DNA from: JAZRUF01 sp045636205
GTDB lineage: Bacteria; Bacillota; Clostridia; Oscillospirales; JAAYXM01
Direction: 5' to 3'
Assembly (NCBI GenBank): GCA_045636205.1
Contig: JAZTXE010000017.1
Span: forward strand, 1-14,518
Length of the DNA: 14,518 bases
A program made the translations under genes and the position numbers. Shown in pieces: positions 1 to 7,138 of the stretch. The notes beneath the pieces are model-generated. The model was not told the origin of the DNA, made no database searches, and saw nothing but the letters and a program-made list of their open reading frames with translations. Position 1 is the first letter of the stretch. Every line of letters begins with the position of its first letter.

Positions 1-1694
1 TTAAGAGCTTCTGCAAGACCGATAAAGCCGACAGACAGAGTACCATGCTTTAATACTTCACGAATTTCCTCATCCGGATCTAAGTTTTCACTGTCAATCC
101 ACACGCCTGCACCTATGAGGAATGGGAAGTTGCGCATAGTCTTTCTTGCCTGAATTTCAAAGCGCTCGTCAAGCTGCTCTACGACCAAATCAATCTTTCT
201 GTCAAGCTCATCAAAGAACCATGAAATATTTTTATTGGCAAGAATTGCAATACGCGGGAGATTTATCGATGTAAAGCTCAGGTTTCCGCGACCGTTTGAT
301 ACTGCTTTATCCGGGTCATAGGTGTTTCCTATTACGCGGGTACGGCATCCCATGTATGCAATCTCGGTCTCCGGAGTACCTTTATAATACTGAGCGTTAA
401 AGGGTGCATCCTGGAATGAGAAGTTCGGGAACAGTCTCTTTGCGCTTACCTGGCATGAGAGCTGGAATAAATCGTAGTTAGGATCGTTCTTTTCGTAGTT
501 GATGCCCTTCTTTACGCGGAAAATCTGAATCGGGAATATCGGGGTTTCACCGTTACCCAAGCCGCGCTCAGTAGCAAGAAGAACATTGCGCACAACCATT
601 CTGCCCTCTTCAGAGGTATCCATACCGTAGTTGATTGAGCTAAACGGAGTCTGCGCACCTGCACGTGAGTGCATGGTGTTGAGGTTGTGGATAAAAGCTT
701 CCATCGCCTGATAAGTAGCGCTGTCGGTCTCCTTATAGGCTCTTTCGATGGCAAACTTCTGTACCTGATCAATTATGTCACTCTCAAGGCCCAGTGCTGC
801 GAGTTCTTTCTTTTCAGCCTTCTGATAGTCCTTATAATCAGCGATGCTAAGTACTTTACCTGCAGCAATAAGCTTATTGTAAATCTCCTTGACCTCGTCT
901 TCGAGCTGTTTGCCTGCAAGAAGCTCAATAGCCTCAGCAACTTGCATCTTATAGCGCTTTGCAAACGTCTTCTTTACGCCTTCTGCCAAACCGTAATCGA
1001 AGTTTACGATAGACTGACCGCCGTGCTGGTCATTCTGGTTTGACTGGATTGCGATACACGCAAGAGCGGAATAACTTGCAATATCATTGGGTTCACGCAA
1101 TACGCCGTGACCTGTGGAAAAACCGTCTTTAAACAGCTTTATAAGGTCAATCTGGCAGCAAGTTGTAGTAAGTGCATAGAAATCCATGTCATGGATATGT
1201 ATATCACCCTCGCGGTGTGCTTTGGCAAAGCGCGGGTCAATAACAAACATTTCATAGAACTGCTTTGCACCCTCAGAACCGTATTTGAGCATCATTCCCA
1301 TCGCAGTGTCACCGTCGATGTTTGCATTCTCACGTTTTACATTGCTGTCTTTTGCATCTTTAAATGTGATGTCATCATACGTGCGCATGAGACGAGTATT
1401 CATCTCACGGCAGCGCGTACGCTCTGCACGGTAGAGAATATATGCCTTAGCTGTACGGATATAGCCATGGTCAAGAAGAACCTGCTCAACGCAGTCCTGA
1501 ATCTGCTCAACGGTAGGAGTATTCTCTCCTACTTTTTCCTCAACCTTTTTTTCTACGTCCTGCGCCAGAGAGAGAGCGACGCCCTCCTCACAGCGAACAT
1601 GGGTAGCCTCAAATGCCTTTTCGATTGCCGCGCTTATTTTACCTATATTAAACACAGCCGTGCGTCCGTCACGCTTCTGAATAGAAGTAATCAT
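1..1694 (-). CDS. nrdD: Anaerobic (class III) ribonucleoside-triphosphate reductase, C-terminus beyond window
   Basis: Reduces ribonucleoside triphosphates to deoxyribonucleotides under anoxic conditions with a glycyl radical, in the cytoplasm. The visible 564 codons are open to the left edge, so roughly the last 150-200 residues, including the glycyl-radical loop, are off the window. Residues 1 to about 90 form an ATP-cone allosteric domain that begins with the typical KRDGR motif. Family signatures follow in order: IDGDTAMG...LKYGSEGAKQF from about residue 126, a Cys-Cys pair at 179-180, NQNDQHGGQ near 220, MGCRTRV with Cys450, and GTLSVGFIGLAEAL at 551-564. The start at 1694 has a G-rich ribosome site (GGTGGG) just upstream, and the ATP cone begins there. 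The activase gene nrdG is not in the window and may lie to the left. The promoter and NrdR boxes upstream indicate repression by NrdR. The function is very secure. Confidence 0.97.
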   Translation of the reverse strand, partial: MITSIQKRDGRTAVFNIGKISAAIEKAFEATHVRCEEGVALSLAQDVEKKVEEKVGENTPTVEQIQDCVEQVLLDHGYIRTAKAYILYRAERTRCREMNTRLMRTYDDITFKDAKDSNVKRENANIDGDTAMGMMLKYGSEGAKQFYEMFVIDPRFAKAHREGDIHIHDMDFYALTTTCCQIDLIKLFKDGFSTGHGVLREPNDIASYSALACIAIQSNQNDQHGGQSIVNFDYGLAEGVKKTFAKRYKMQVAEAIELLAGKQLEDEVKEIYNKLIAAGKVLSIADYKDYQKAEKKELAALGLESDIIDQVQKFAIERAYKETDSATYQAMEAFIHNLNTMHSRAGAQTPFSSINYGMDTSEEGRMVVRNVLLATERGLGNGETPIFPIQIFRVKKGINYEKNDPNYDLFQLSCQVSAKRLFPNFSFQDAPFNAQYYKGTPETEIAYMGCRTRVIGNTYDPDKAVSNGRGNLSFTSINLPRIAILANKNISWFFDELDRKIDLVVEQLDERFEIQARKTMRNFPFLIGAGVWIDSENLDPDEEIREVLKHGTLSVGFIGLAEAL

Positions 1695-1719
1695 ATCAAA
1701 CCCACCATTTTTCTTTGAT

Positions 1720-1735
1720 ACACAATATATAGTTG
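1720..1735. promoter_or_regulatory. NrdR box 1 (nrdD-proximal)
   Basis: The 16-mer has the core CAATATATAG (1723-1732) with ACA before it, matching the known NrdR box consensus acaCwAtATaTwGtgt almost throughout. It lies 26 bp upstream of the nrdD start and just downstream of the likely transcription start. NrdR is the ATP-cone repressor of RNR operons. Its gene is not in the window. Confidence 0.85.
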
Positions 1736-1751
1736 TTTCCCATTGGAACGA

Positions 1752-1767
1752 AGTATATATATTGTAC
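1752..1767. promoter_or_regulatory. NrdR box 2, overlapping the nrdD -10
   Basis: The core ATATATATTG (1755-1764) matches the NrdR consensus except at its first base. It starts exactly 32 bp after the core of box 1, which is about three helix turns and the usual spacing of paired NrdR boxes. It covers the -10 element of the nrdD promoter, so bound NrdR would block RNA polymerase. Confidence 0.8.
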
Positions 1768-1789
1768 ATCGGTAATATATTCTTGTCAA
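1761..1789 (-). promoter_or_regulatory. nrdD promoter (SigA-type)
   Basis: Read on the minus strand, the -35 is TTGACA (1789-1784), the spacer is 17 bp, and the -10 is TACAAT (1766-1761). Transcription should start near 1754 and give a leader of about 60 nt. The -10 coincides with NrdR box 2. Confidence 0.85.
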
Positions 1790-1908
1790 TACTATTTTTT
1801 CTTTTTTATTAAAATTATTTTCTTTTTATAAGAAAACATATTTCCCAGCGTATTCCAGGGCTTTTAGATGTACATAATAAATTAAACACTAAAGAAAGAA
1901 GGTTCTTT

Positions 1909-2445
1909 ATGAAACGGTTTCTATCAATTATTATTGTAAGCATTTTTATTTTGTCACTCTCCGGATGCAAGGATAACAAAAGCGAAAATATGCCCAAGAA
2001 CGAAATTAAAATGTCAACTTTAGAAAGCGCGATAAAAGCAGCAATTAAAGCTCGCCTTATTACCGAAGGTGCAGAGAGCACAGAGTTCGACGGTGAAATT
2101 CTCCCAAACTATCGTTCAATATTTCTAAGCGATGTTTCCGCACTAAACATCCCGGACGAATACGACCTGTCAATCTTCGATGACGGTGTAGCAGTCATGC
2201 ATAAAAGTGCAGACAATTCAGATTTAATCGCAATTGCAAAGGTAAAAGACAGCAAACAATCATCCGCCGAGGGCTTGGCCTTAAGACTGCGCGATTTCCA
2301 GATGGGAATGACCGACTCTTATCTACCCAATCAAACGACTAAAATCAAAAATAATATTATAAAGACAATCGGAAACTATATTATATATATAACCTACAGT
2401 GATCCCCAATATATTGAAGATGCAATTTTAAAGGTGATACAATAA
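1909..2445 (+). CDS. Small secreted lipoprotein, DUF4358-like
   Basis: A 178-residue protein of unknown function. It starts with two basic residues, a hydrophobic stretch and a lipobox LSGC, with Cys20 as the expected lipid-modified residue, so it should be anchored on the outer face of the cytoplasmic membrane. The mature part is charged. The C-terminal half (about 125-178) has a polar helix, then a DSYLPNQ segment and a GNYIIYITYSDP strand. This is the pattern I associate with DUF4358 proteins of Clostridia; the family assignment is from memory. An AGAAGG-type ribosome site precedes the ATG by about 7 nt. It appears to be a single-gene unit transcribed divergently from nrdD and ending in the hairpin at 2445-2479. 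No clear promoter was found in the AT-rich 1790-1900 region. Confidence 0.85.
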   Translation: MKRFLSIIIVSIFILSLSGCKDNKSENMPKNEIKMSTLESAIKAAIKARLITEGAESTEFDGEILPNYRSIFLSDVSALNIPDEYDLSIFDDGVAVMHKSADNSDLIAIAKVKDSKQSSAEGLALRLRDFQMGMTDSYLPNQTTKIKNNIIKTIGNYIIYITYSDPQYIEDAILKVIQ

Positions 2446-2479
2446 AAAAGAGTAAGCAGTTTTTCTGCTTACTCTTTTT
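2445..2479. terminator. Bidirectional terminator between lipoprotein gene and nagB
   Basis: A perfect 15-bp stem (2445-2459 with 2465-2479) closes a 5-nt loop, with A-runs on the left arm and T-runs on the right. It can therefore terminate transcripts from both sides. Its left arm starts at the last base of the lipoprotein stop codon. Confidence 0.92.
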
Positions 2480-2495
2480 ATGAAAAACAAAATTA

Positions 2496-3269
2496 TTACT
2501 TGAGCAGTGCTGCACTATCGGGCTCGATGTACAGAGTTGCGTTGTCATGTGTACGCAGGATAGTTGCCGGGCACTTCTCGCTGATTTCGGTGTTGTTGAG
2601 AGTATTGTAAACCGCCTGAGCTTTGGTCGGAGCCGGCACGATGCAGAATACATATGCGGGCTTAACCAATGACGGAACAGTAAGAGACAGTGCATGGGTC
2701 GGAACCTGATCCAGAGTCTCAAAGCAACCGTCATTAACCTGCTGGTTGCGGCAAACCTGCTCCAGCTCAACAATCTTAACCAGCTTCGGATCGTTAAAAT
2801 CAGCAACTGGAGGATCGTTGAATGCGATGTGACCGTTCTCGCCAATACCCATGCAAACAATGTCAGTCGGGTTATCAGCCAAAAGCTTGGAGTAACGTGC
2901 TGCTTCTTCTTCCGGATCTGCTGCATTACCGTTCAAGTAGTTAACAGACTTAAACGGAACAACGCCAAACAGACGGTCACGCAGGAAGTTACCAAAGCCC
3001 TGCGGAGCAGCTGCATCAAGACCAATGTACTCGTCCATATGGAACGCATTAATGCGAGTGAAATCTACGCTTTTGTCTGCAGCAAGAGCCGCCAGAAACT
3101 CGTTCTGAGACGGAGCAGCAGCAAAAATCATATTGATTTCATCCTTCTTGCTCAGCAAATCTTTAATGACAGCAGCACATTCAGCAGCTGCAGCTGCACC
3201 CATGGAAGCTCTGTCAGAATAGATTTTTACGCCGAGCTTGTCAACCTTCATTTCCTTTACTAAAGACAT
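2496..3269 (-). CDS. nagB: Glucosamine-6-phosphate deaminase/isomerase family protein (divergent NagB-like)
   Basis: Family members convert glucosamine 6-phosphate to fructose 6-phosphate and ammonia in the cytoplasm. The length of 257 aa is normal. Visible motifs are FHMDEYIGL with Asp79 (equivalent to E. coli NagB Asp72, the proton-transfer residue), GIGENGHIAFNDP with His147 (equivalent to His143), and Lys216 in PAPTKAQAV (equivalent to Lys208). Differences: the phosphate-binding turn, TGGTP in E. coli, reads AAPSQ at 51-55; the Asp141 position is Asn145; the Glu148 position is Asp152. It belongs to a subfamily whose substrate may differ. The start is fixed by an AAGGAG site (3280-3285) 10 nt upstream. 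It is divergent from the isomerase-araC unit and appears monocistronic. The fold is certain; the exact substrate is not. Confidence 0.85.
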   Translation of the reverse strand: MSLVKEMKVDKLGVKIYSDRASMGAAAAAECAAVIKDLLSKKDEINMIFAAAPSQNEFLAALAADKSVDFTRINAFHMDEYIGLDAAAPQGFGNFLRDRLFGVVPFKSVNYLNGNAADPEEEAARYSKLLADNPTDIVCMGIGENGHIAFNDPPVADFNDPKLVKIVELEQVCRNQQVNDGCFETLDQVPTHALSLTVPSLVKPAYVFCIVPAPTKAQAVYNTLNNTEISEKCPATILRTHDNATLYIEPDSAALLK

Positions 3270-3452
3270 TTAAACTCAACTCCTTAATATTATAAAGCTT
3301 TACGCTTTTTATACATTAGAATTCTAACACAGACACACATCAAATTCTTTGCATATCATATTTAAATTTAAGCACATTCGCTTATTCCTAAAATATTCTA
3401 TCGCATAGTACTTTTTTTGTCAACTCCCTCACACATATTTTCTGCTTTCGCA

Positions 3453-3480
3453 TTGACAAATTCCGGCAATATGTTATTAT
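3453..3480 (+). promoter_or_regulatory. Promoter of the isomerase-araC unit
   Basis: A perfect -35 TTGACA (3453-3458), a 16-bp spacer and the -10 TATTAT (3475-3480) predict a start near 3487. The leader to the chosen start codon at 3535 would be about 48 nt. Confidence 0.75.
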
Positions 3481-3534
3481 TATAGTAATTGCGTAAATTT
3501 CTAATCAATACTATGAATGGAGTTGAAAAGTCTG

Positions 3535-4293
3535 ATGATAAAATCAGGTGTTGTTTCCGTAACCTTCAGAAAAAAGACCCCGCGTGAACTTATTGATATT
3601 TCTACTCGCGCAGGCCTTCAGGCGATAGAATGGGGTAGCGATGTTCATGTCCCACAGGGAAATCTCGCTCTTGCACGTGAAGTTAAAGATATGTCTATCT
3701 CCGCAGGTCTTGATATCGCCTCCTACGGTTCTTACTATTACGTAGGAATGGATCAGGATTTTGCTCCTTACCTTGAAACCGCTGTTGAACTCGGCGCTCC
3801 CAACATCCGCATTTGGGCGGGCAAATGCCCATCAAAAACCACCGATGTTTCTTTCCGCAACAAGGTAGCCGAGGATACTCACAGAATATGCGAAGAAGCT
3901 GCCAAAGCAGGAATTACAATCTCTGCAGAATATCACGCAAACACCCTTACCGACAACCTTGAATCTGCAATTCGTTTCCTCGAATCGGCAAACTCTTCAA
4001 ATATATATTCCTACTGGCAGCAACCGATGTTTGTAGCAGACGAGGATCAGTACCCGGAAATGAAGAAACTCTTCGATACCGGAAAGCTCACAAATATCCA
4101 TGTTTTCGCTGCGTACAGAGGAAAATTCAACGACCGTCCCCTCGCGGAAGACACCGCAGAATGGCGCGAGTTCCTGTCACTTCTCAAAACCGATGATAAA
4201 CTGCGCTATGCACTGCTTGAGTTTGTAAAAGATGATAGCGATGAAATCTTTATCCAGGACAGTGCTACACTCAATTCTCTCATAAACGAATAA
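3535..4293 (+). CDS. Sugar phosphate isomerase/epimerase-like TIM-barrel protein
   Basis: A 252-residue protein of the xylose-isomerase-like/AP-endonuclease-2 TIM-barrel superfamily (COG1082), cytoplasmic. Relatives interconvert ketoses or their derivatives using a divalent metal. Characteristic pieces are SVTFR at the N-terminus, AIEWGSDVHVP (Glu32), ISAEYHAN (Glu132), NIHVFA (His189) and LLEFVKDD (Glu229). Glu132 and Glu229 are the likely catalytic or metal-binding glutamates. The start at 3535 is preferred because GGAG lies 12 nt upstream and homologues tend to begin at this MIKSGV-like sequence. The in-frame ATG at 3517 (six residues longer) has no visible ribosome site. The gene is 39 bp upstream of an araC-type regulator, and the two probably form one operon. 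The substrate cannot be read from sequence; the nearby nagB-like and amidohydrolase genes suggest sugar-derivative metabolism. Confidence 0.85.
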   Translation: MIKSGVVSVTFRKKTPRELIDISTRAGLQAIEWGSDVHVPQGNLALAREVKDMSISAGLDIASYGSYYYVGMDQDFAPYLETAVELGAPNIRIWAGKCPSKTTDVSFRNKVAEDTHRICEEAAKAGITISAEYHANTLTDNLESAIRFLESANSSNIYSYWQQPMFVADEDQYPEMKKLFDTGKLTNIHVFAAYRGKFNDRPLAEDTAEWREFLSLLKTDDKLRYALLEFVKDDSDEIFIQDSATLNSLINE

Positions 4294-4332
4294 ATTTTTC
4301 ACCTCTTTACTTTAACAGGAGGCAAAGAGCGT

Positions 4333-5259
4333 ATGAAACTTCCATTTGAATATGATGAATACTCCGGTGTCCCTATCTATCATATGATTGATAACAACAA
4401 CGGCGGTTTGCCCATACACATCCGCCGTTACAAACAAAAGAATATGACGACAGTTTTGCACGGTCACGATTCTATTCAAATCAATTACATTGCCCACGGA
4501 AGCTTATCGCACATAATCAACCACTCTTCTCATGACTTAGTAAAAGGAGACATCTTCGTAATACCACCGTATGTCCCCCACTGCTTAAAGTTTAAAAACA
4601 ATTGCGATTGCGAAGTCATTGAGCTTGAGTTCACTCCGGAATTCGTTTTCGGCAGCACCGCATCAATAGAAAACATAGATTCAATATTCGATTTTGCGTA
4701 TATCGAACCGTTTTTGGTCAGTGAATGCGATGTTCGCCCCAGGCTTAATTTAACCGGCAAAGCGCAAGCAGAAGCCGAAGCTCTGTTTTCAACCATTTTG
4801 GATGAATACACCGAACGAAAAAGCAGCTTCTTGCTTGCAATAAAAGCCGCTCTCCTCAGTCTTCTCGTAAATGTGGGACGTCAGTTCCAAGAAGATATAC
4901 GCGATAGTGAATCCCGCCAACTCTTTGACAGGCACCGCGTAGCTATTTCAAACGCTATAACATATATAAACGAAAACTTTGCCGAGGATATATCAATAGA
5001 AAAGGTTTCACGCGTGGCTATGCTCTCTCAATCCTATTTCAGTTATCTTTTCAAGAGCATGACCAACAAAACCTTCGTTGAATATTTAAACGAGCTCCGT
5101 ATTCAGGAAGCTATGAAGCTTCTGAAAAACTCCGGCAAGCGTGTTGTGGATATATGCTTTGAATCGGGATTTAAAAACGTAAATCATTTCAACCGAACAT
5201 TTAAAAATTATTCAGGTATCTCGCCTATGCAATACCGAAACGCAAATTCTTCTAAATAA
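4333..5259 (+). CDS. AraC-family transcriptional regulator with N-terminal cupin domain
   Basis: A 308-residue DNA-binding protein. Residues about 35-105 form a cupin-like sensor domain, with LHGHDSIQINYIAHG and GDIFVIPPYVPHCLKF as the paired cupin motifs. Residues about 205-303 form the tandem helix-turn-helix domain typical of AraC proteins, with a first helix pair around DISIEKVSRVAMLSQSYFS and the family hallmark GFKNVNHFNRTFKNYSGISPMQYR at the end. Such proteins usually activate carbohydrate genes in response to a small sugar ligand. An AGGAGG site (4317-4322) sits 10 nt before the ATG. The spacing of 39 bp after the TIM-barrel gene suggests cotranscription. Likely targets are its own operon and perhaps the convergent amidohydrolase operon; this is inference. 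Confidence 0.92.
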   Translation: MKLPFEYDEYSGVPIYHMIDNNNGGLPIHIRRYKQKNMTTVLHGHDSIQINYIAHGSLSHIINHSSHDLVKGDIFVIPPYVPHCLKFKNNCDCEVIELEFTPEFVFGSTASIENIDSIFDFAYIEPFLVSECDVRPRLNLTGKAQAEAEALFSTILDEYTERKSSFLLAIKAALLSLLVNVGRQFQEDIRDSESRQLFDRHRVAISNAITYINENFAEDISIEKVSRVAMLSQSYFSYLFKSMTNKTFVEYLNELRIQEAMKLLKNSGKRVVDICFESGFKNVNHFNRTFKNYSGISPMQYRNANSSK

Positions 5260-5260
5260 C

Positions 5261-5296
5261 AAAAGAAGCGTGTATCGTTTGATACACGCTTCTTTT
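5261..5296. terminator. Bidirectional terminator between araC-type gene and amidohydrolase operon
   Basis: A perfect 16-bp stem (5261-5276 with 5281-5296) is closed by a GTTT tetraloop, with T-runs following on the plus strand and A-runs before it. It starts two bases after the regulator stop codon and lies just beyond the stop of the convergent amidohydrolase gene. Confidence 0.94.
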
Positions 5297-5300
5297 TCAT

Positions 5301-6101
5301 TTATATATTTTTAAATATTCTCTTTACGTTATCCTCTATTCCTTTATCCTTAAACTCATCTACATATCTAAGTTTAAGCATGCTCGGCTGAACATAGTGA
5401 AACGGAGAGAGCGTGCCAAAACACAAATGCTCTGGTCCAAGAGCCTCCGCTGCTTTTTTCATAACGTCTCTCGCATAGCCTTCAATCTTGGAAATTTCGA
5501 AAAAGACATTGTCATATTTCTTTGCATACTCTTTCATCTTTTCACCGAATACCATCGGATTAGTTCCTGTAATAATAACCGATACACCCGGGCATTCAGA
5601 AAGAAGATTGCAAATATCATCAGCCTTCAAATCATACTGCAAGTCCATCAAATGTCTCTGACGACAGTTTTCAAAGCAGGTGGTAATACGAACCGGAACG
5701 TCATACTCTTTAGCAAGCTCCATAACCTCTTTGGCATAATAAAATCTCTTATAACCGTTTGATGAAGGAAGCAGAGTATAACCGTGATACGCCGGGCAAA
5801 TTTCAAATCCGCAGAATCCGTCCTCTTCAATAGCTTTGCGCGCATATTTTTCCCAACCTGTGTATGTGGGATTTACAACCGCAAGCGGAAGAATTTTTAC
5901 AGATGTTTTGCACGCGCGGATTTCCTCCATAAGCTCGCGATTTCCGTCAAACGGATCCTTATAGAAAACCGCATTGAGCGAAGCGATAACAACATGCGTA
6001 ATTCCGTTTTTCTCAGCATTATCGCAAACTTCCTGAACAGTATTGTTTTTAAGCATACGGAAAGGCCAATGCCCTGCATATGTATTTGTATCTATAAGCA
6101 T
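5301..6101 (-). CDS. Amidohydrolase-family TIM-barrel protein lacking the metal ligands
   Basis: A 266-residue protein with the overall build of COG2159 (Amidohydrolase_2) metal hydrolases. It begins MLIDTNTYAGHWPF, where active relatives have a DxHxH start, and ends with FGTLSPFHY where they have a GSD/ATD motif. The expected ligands are all replaced: the HxH pair is Asn6/Tyr8, the third histidine region is RITTCFEN (138-145), the fourth is IITGTNP (176-182), and the final aspartate is in GTLSP (229-233). A non-catalytic or differently acting protein is likely. It is the second gene of the operon: an AAAGGAGG site overlaps the end of the upstream gene, whose stop codon lies 1 bp before this ATG. 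The tight coupling to an intact paralogue suggests a heteromeric partner. The family call is good; the role is unknown. Confidence 0.82.
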   Translation of the reverse strand: MLIDTNTYAGHWPFRMLKNNTVQEVCDNAEKNGITHVVIASLNAVFYKDPFDGNRELMEEIRACKTSVKILPLAVVNPTYTGWEKYARKAIEEDGFCGFEICPAYHGYTLLPSSNGYKRFYYAKEVMELAKEYDVPVRITTCFENCRQRHLMDLQYDLKADDICNLLSECPGVSVIITGTNPMVFGEKMKEYAKKYDNVFFEISKIEGYARDVMKKAAEALGPEHLCFGTLSPFHYVQPSMLKLRYVDEFKDKGIEDNVKRIFKNI

Positions 6102-6102
6102 C

Positions 6103-6918
6103 TTACTTTCCCTCCTTTAAAAATCTCTTGAATGCCGTGCCTTCAAGAATAGTCTTCTTTTCCTGCTCTGTAATGTTCGCGCCAAGTATTTTACCTACAG
6201 ATGAGAAAAGAGACTCATCGGTTGCAAAGAGAAGTCTCTCTGCACCCAGGTGCTTTACGCAATGCTCAATCATCGGAGAATCATATACACTGCCGCTGAT
6301 GTCCAGATATACATTCGGAACATCCTCGAGGGCATTGAGATGCCACTGCCAGTCTCCGCCACCACCGATATGCCCCTGTAAGAAGGTCGCTTCGGGATAA
6401 CGCTTTGCAACATTGGCAAACTCAACACCGCCGGACAGACGCGGTTGCTGCAAATGAAATTCCGTATTACAACTCTTACCCGCATGCATCAAAATCGGAA
6501 CATCTAAATCTATACAAGTTTCAATAAGAGGAAATACTGCCGGATCATCGATGAAATAATGATGATACAGCTTTACACCACGCATTCCCAAATCCTCTAC
6601 ACAACGGCGAACCTCATTACTCGCCTCTCTGAAATATCCGGGATTAACAAATGCCATACCCTCAATAAAACCGGGATAACGGTCCATAGCAATTTTTACG
6701 ACATTGTTTGCACATATAAAGTCCTCCGGCGGGCACTTAGGGTCAGCCGGTAGTGGCAGTGAGCATAATATTTTATCAAATCCGAGTCTTTTAGACCCAT
6801 CAACAAACATATCACAGTGGTGCTCATTCAAAACACCGGGTTCTGTCTGAAAAACATGTTCATGCCAGCTTATTACCGTGTTATCGAAAAACAATTTCAT
6901 TTGTTCTTCAATACGCAT
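6103..6918 (-). CDS. Amidohydrolase family protein (COG2159, metal-dependent)
   Basis: A 271-residue cytoplasmic TIM-barrel hydrolase or decarboxylase. All expected metal and catalytic residues are visible: His19 and His21 in SWHEHVF, His145 in LMHAG, His183 in QGHIGGGGDW and Asp234 in FATDES. Relatives act on amide, lactone or carboxylate substrates; which applies here is not visible. The start at 6918 is chosen because GAGGAG lies 9 nt upstream. The in-frame ATG at 6927 abuts that site, and the far upstream ATG at 7023 would place the consensus promoter (6970-6998) inside the gene. It is the first gene of a two-gene operon with the ligand-less paralogue at 5301-6101. Confidence 0.88.
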   Translation of the reverse strand: MRIEEQMKLFFDNTVISWHEHVFQTEPGVLNEHHCDMFVDGSKRLGFDKILCSLPLPADPKCPPEDFICANNVVKIAMDRYPGFIEGMAFVNPGYFREASNEVRRCVEDLGMRGVKLYHHYFIDDPAVFPLIETCIDLDVPILMHAGKSCNTEFHLQQPRLSGGVEFANVAKRYPEATFLQGHIGGGGDWQWHLNALEDVPNVYLDISGSVYDSPMIEHCVKHLGAERLLFATDESLFSSVGKILGANITEQEKKTILEGTAFKRFLKEGK

Positions 6919-6969
6919 TTTTACCATCTCCTCTTTTATCTTTAAGGCTAAAGCCCATTTTACGCGTGT

Positions 6970-6998
6970 ATTATACAATACCAATCTCCAATAGTCAA
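6970..6998 (-). promoter_or_regulatory. Promoter of the amidohydrolase operon
   Basis: On the minus strand the -35 is TTGACT (6998-6993), the spacer is 17 bp, and the -10 is a perfect TATAAT (6975-6970). The start is predicted near 6963, leaving a leader of about 45 nt before the ATG at 6918. Confidence 0.88.
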
Positions 6999-7005
6999 TA
7001 TAGTT

Positions 7006-7025
7006 ATGTGACATGACCATCACAT
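7006..7025. promoter_or_regulatory. Inverted repeat upstream of the amidohydrolase promoter (operator candidate)
   Basis: ATGTGA (7006-7011) and TCACAT (7020-7025) form a perfect 6-bp inverted repeat with an 8-bp gap. The centre is about 52 bp upstream of the predicted start of the amidohydrolase operon, next to the -35. The half sites resemble CRP-family TGTGA/TCACA, but the gap is 8 instead of 6. Confidence 0.45.
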
Positions 7026-7038
7026 TTTTTTATGTTTT

Positions 7039-7059
7039 TTGACGAAAAAATTACGTCAA
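7039..7059. promoter_or_regulatory. Second inverted repeat in the amidohydrolase-dpaA intergenic region
   Basis: TTGACG (7039-7044) and CGTCAA (7054-7059) are exact inverted repeats separated by 9 AT-rich bases. The site lies 14 bp beyond the first inverted repeat and between two divergent promoters. It may be an operator; the cognate regulator is unknown. Confidence 0.35.
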
Positions 7060-7138
7060 TTTAAAAATGTATACAGTAAAGTCTTAAACCTTTGTGTTTA
7101 TCTGATAAAAACCTCGCACTCATATCCCAATTTCGCAA

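Noticed and set aside
1107..1718. 203-codon open frame on the plus strand opposite nrdD
   Set aside because: It is antisense to a strongly conserved gene, crosses its start, has a composition typical of a shadow frame and no ribosome site.
2381..2926. 181-codon minus-strand frame overlapping nagB and the lipoprotein gene
   Set aside because: It spans a strong terminator hairpin and lies out of frame within nagB.
3316..3327. 12-bp perfect palindrome TTAGAATTCTAA upstream of nagB
   Set aside because: Short AT-rich palindromes of this length can arise by chance, and no nagB promoter could be aligned with it convincingly.
3441..3458. Possible cre site (CcpA) overlapping the isomerase promoter
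   Set aside because: TGCTTTCG...matches only part of the consensus; the closing CA is out of register by two bases.
6919..7023. N-terminal extension of the amidohydrolase starting at ATG 7023
   Set aside because: It contains the TTGACT-17-TATAAT promoter (6970-6998), and the only good ribosome site fits the ATG at 6918.
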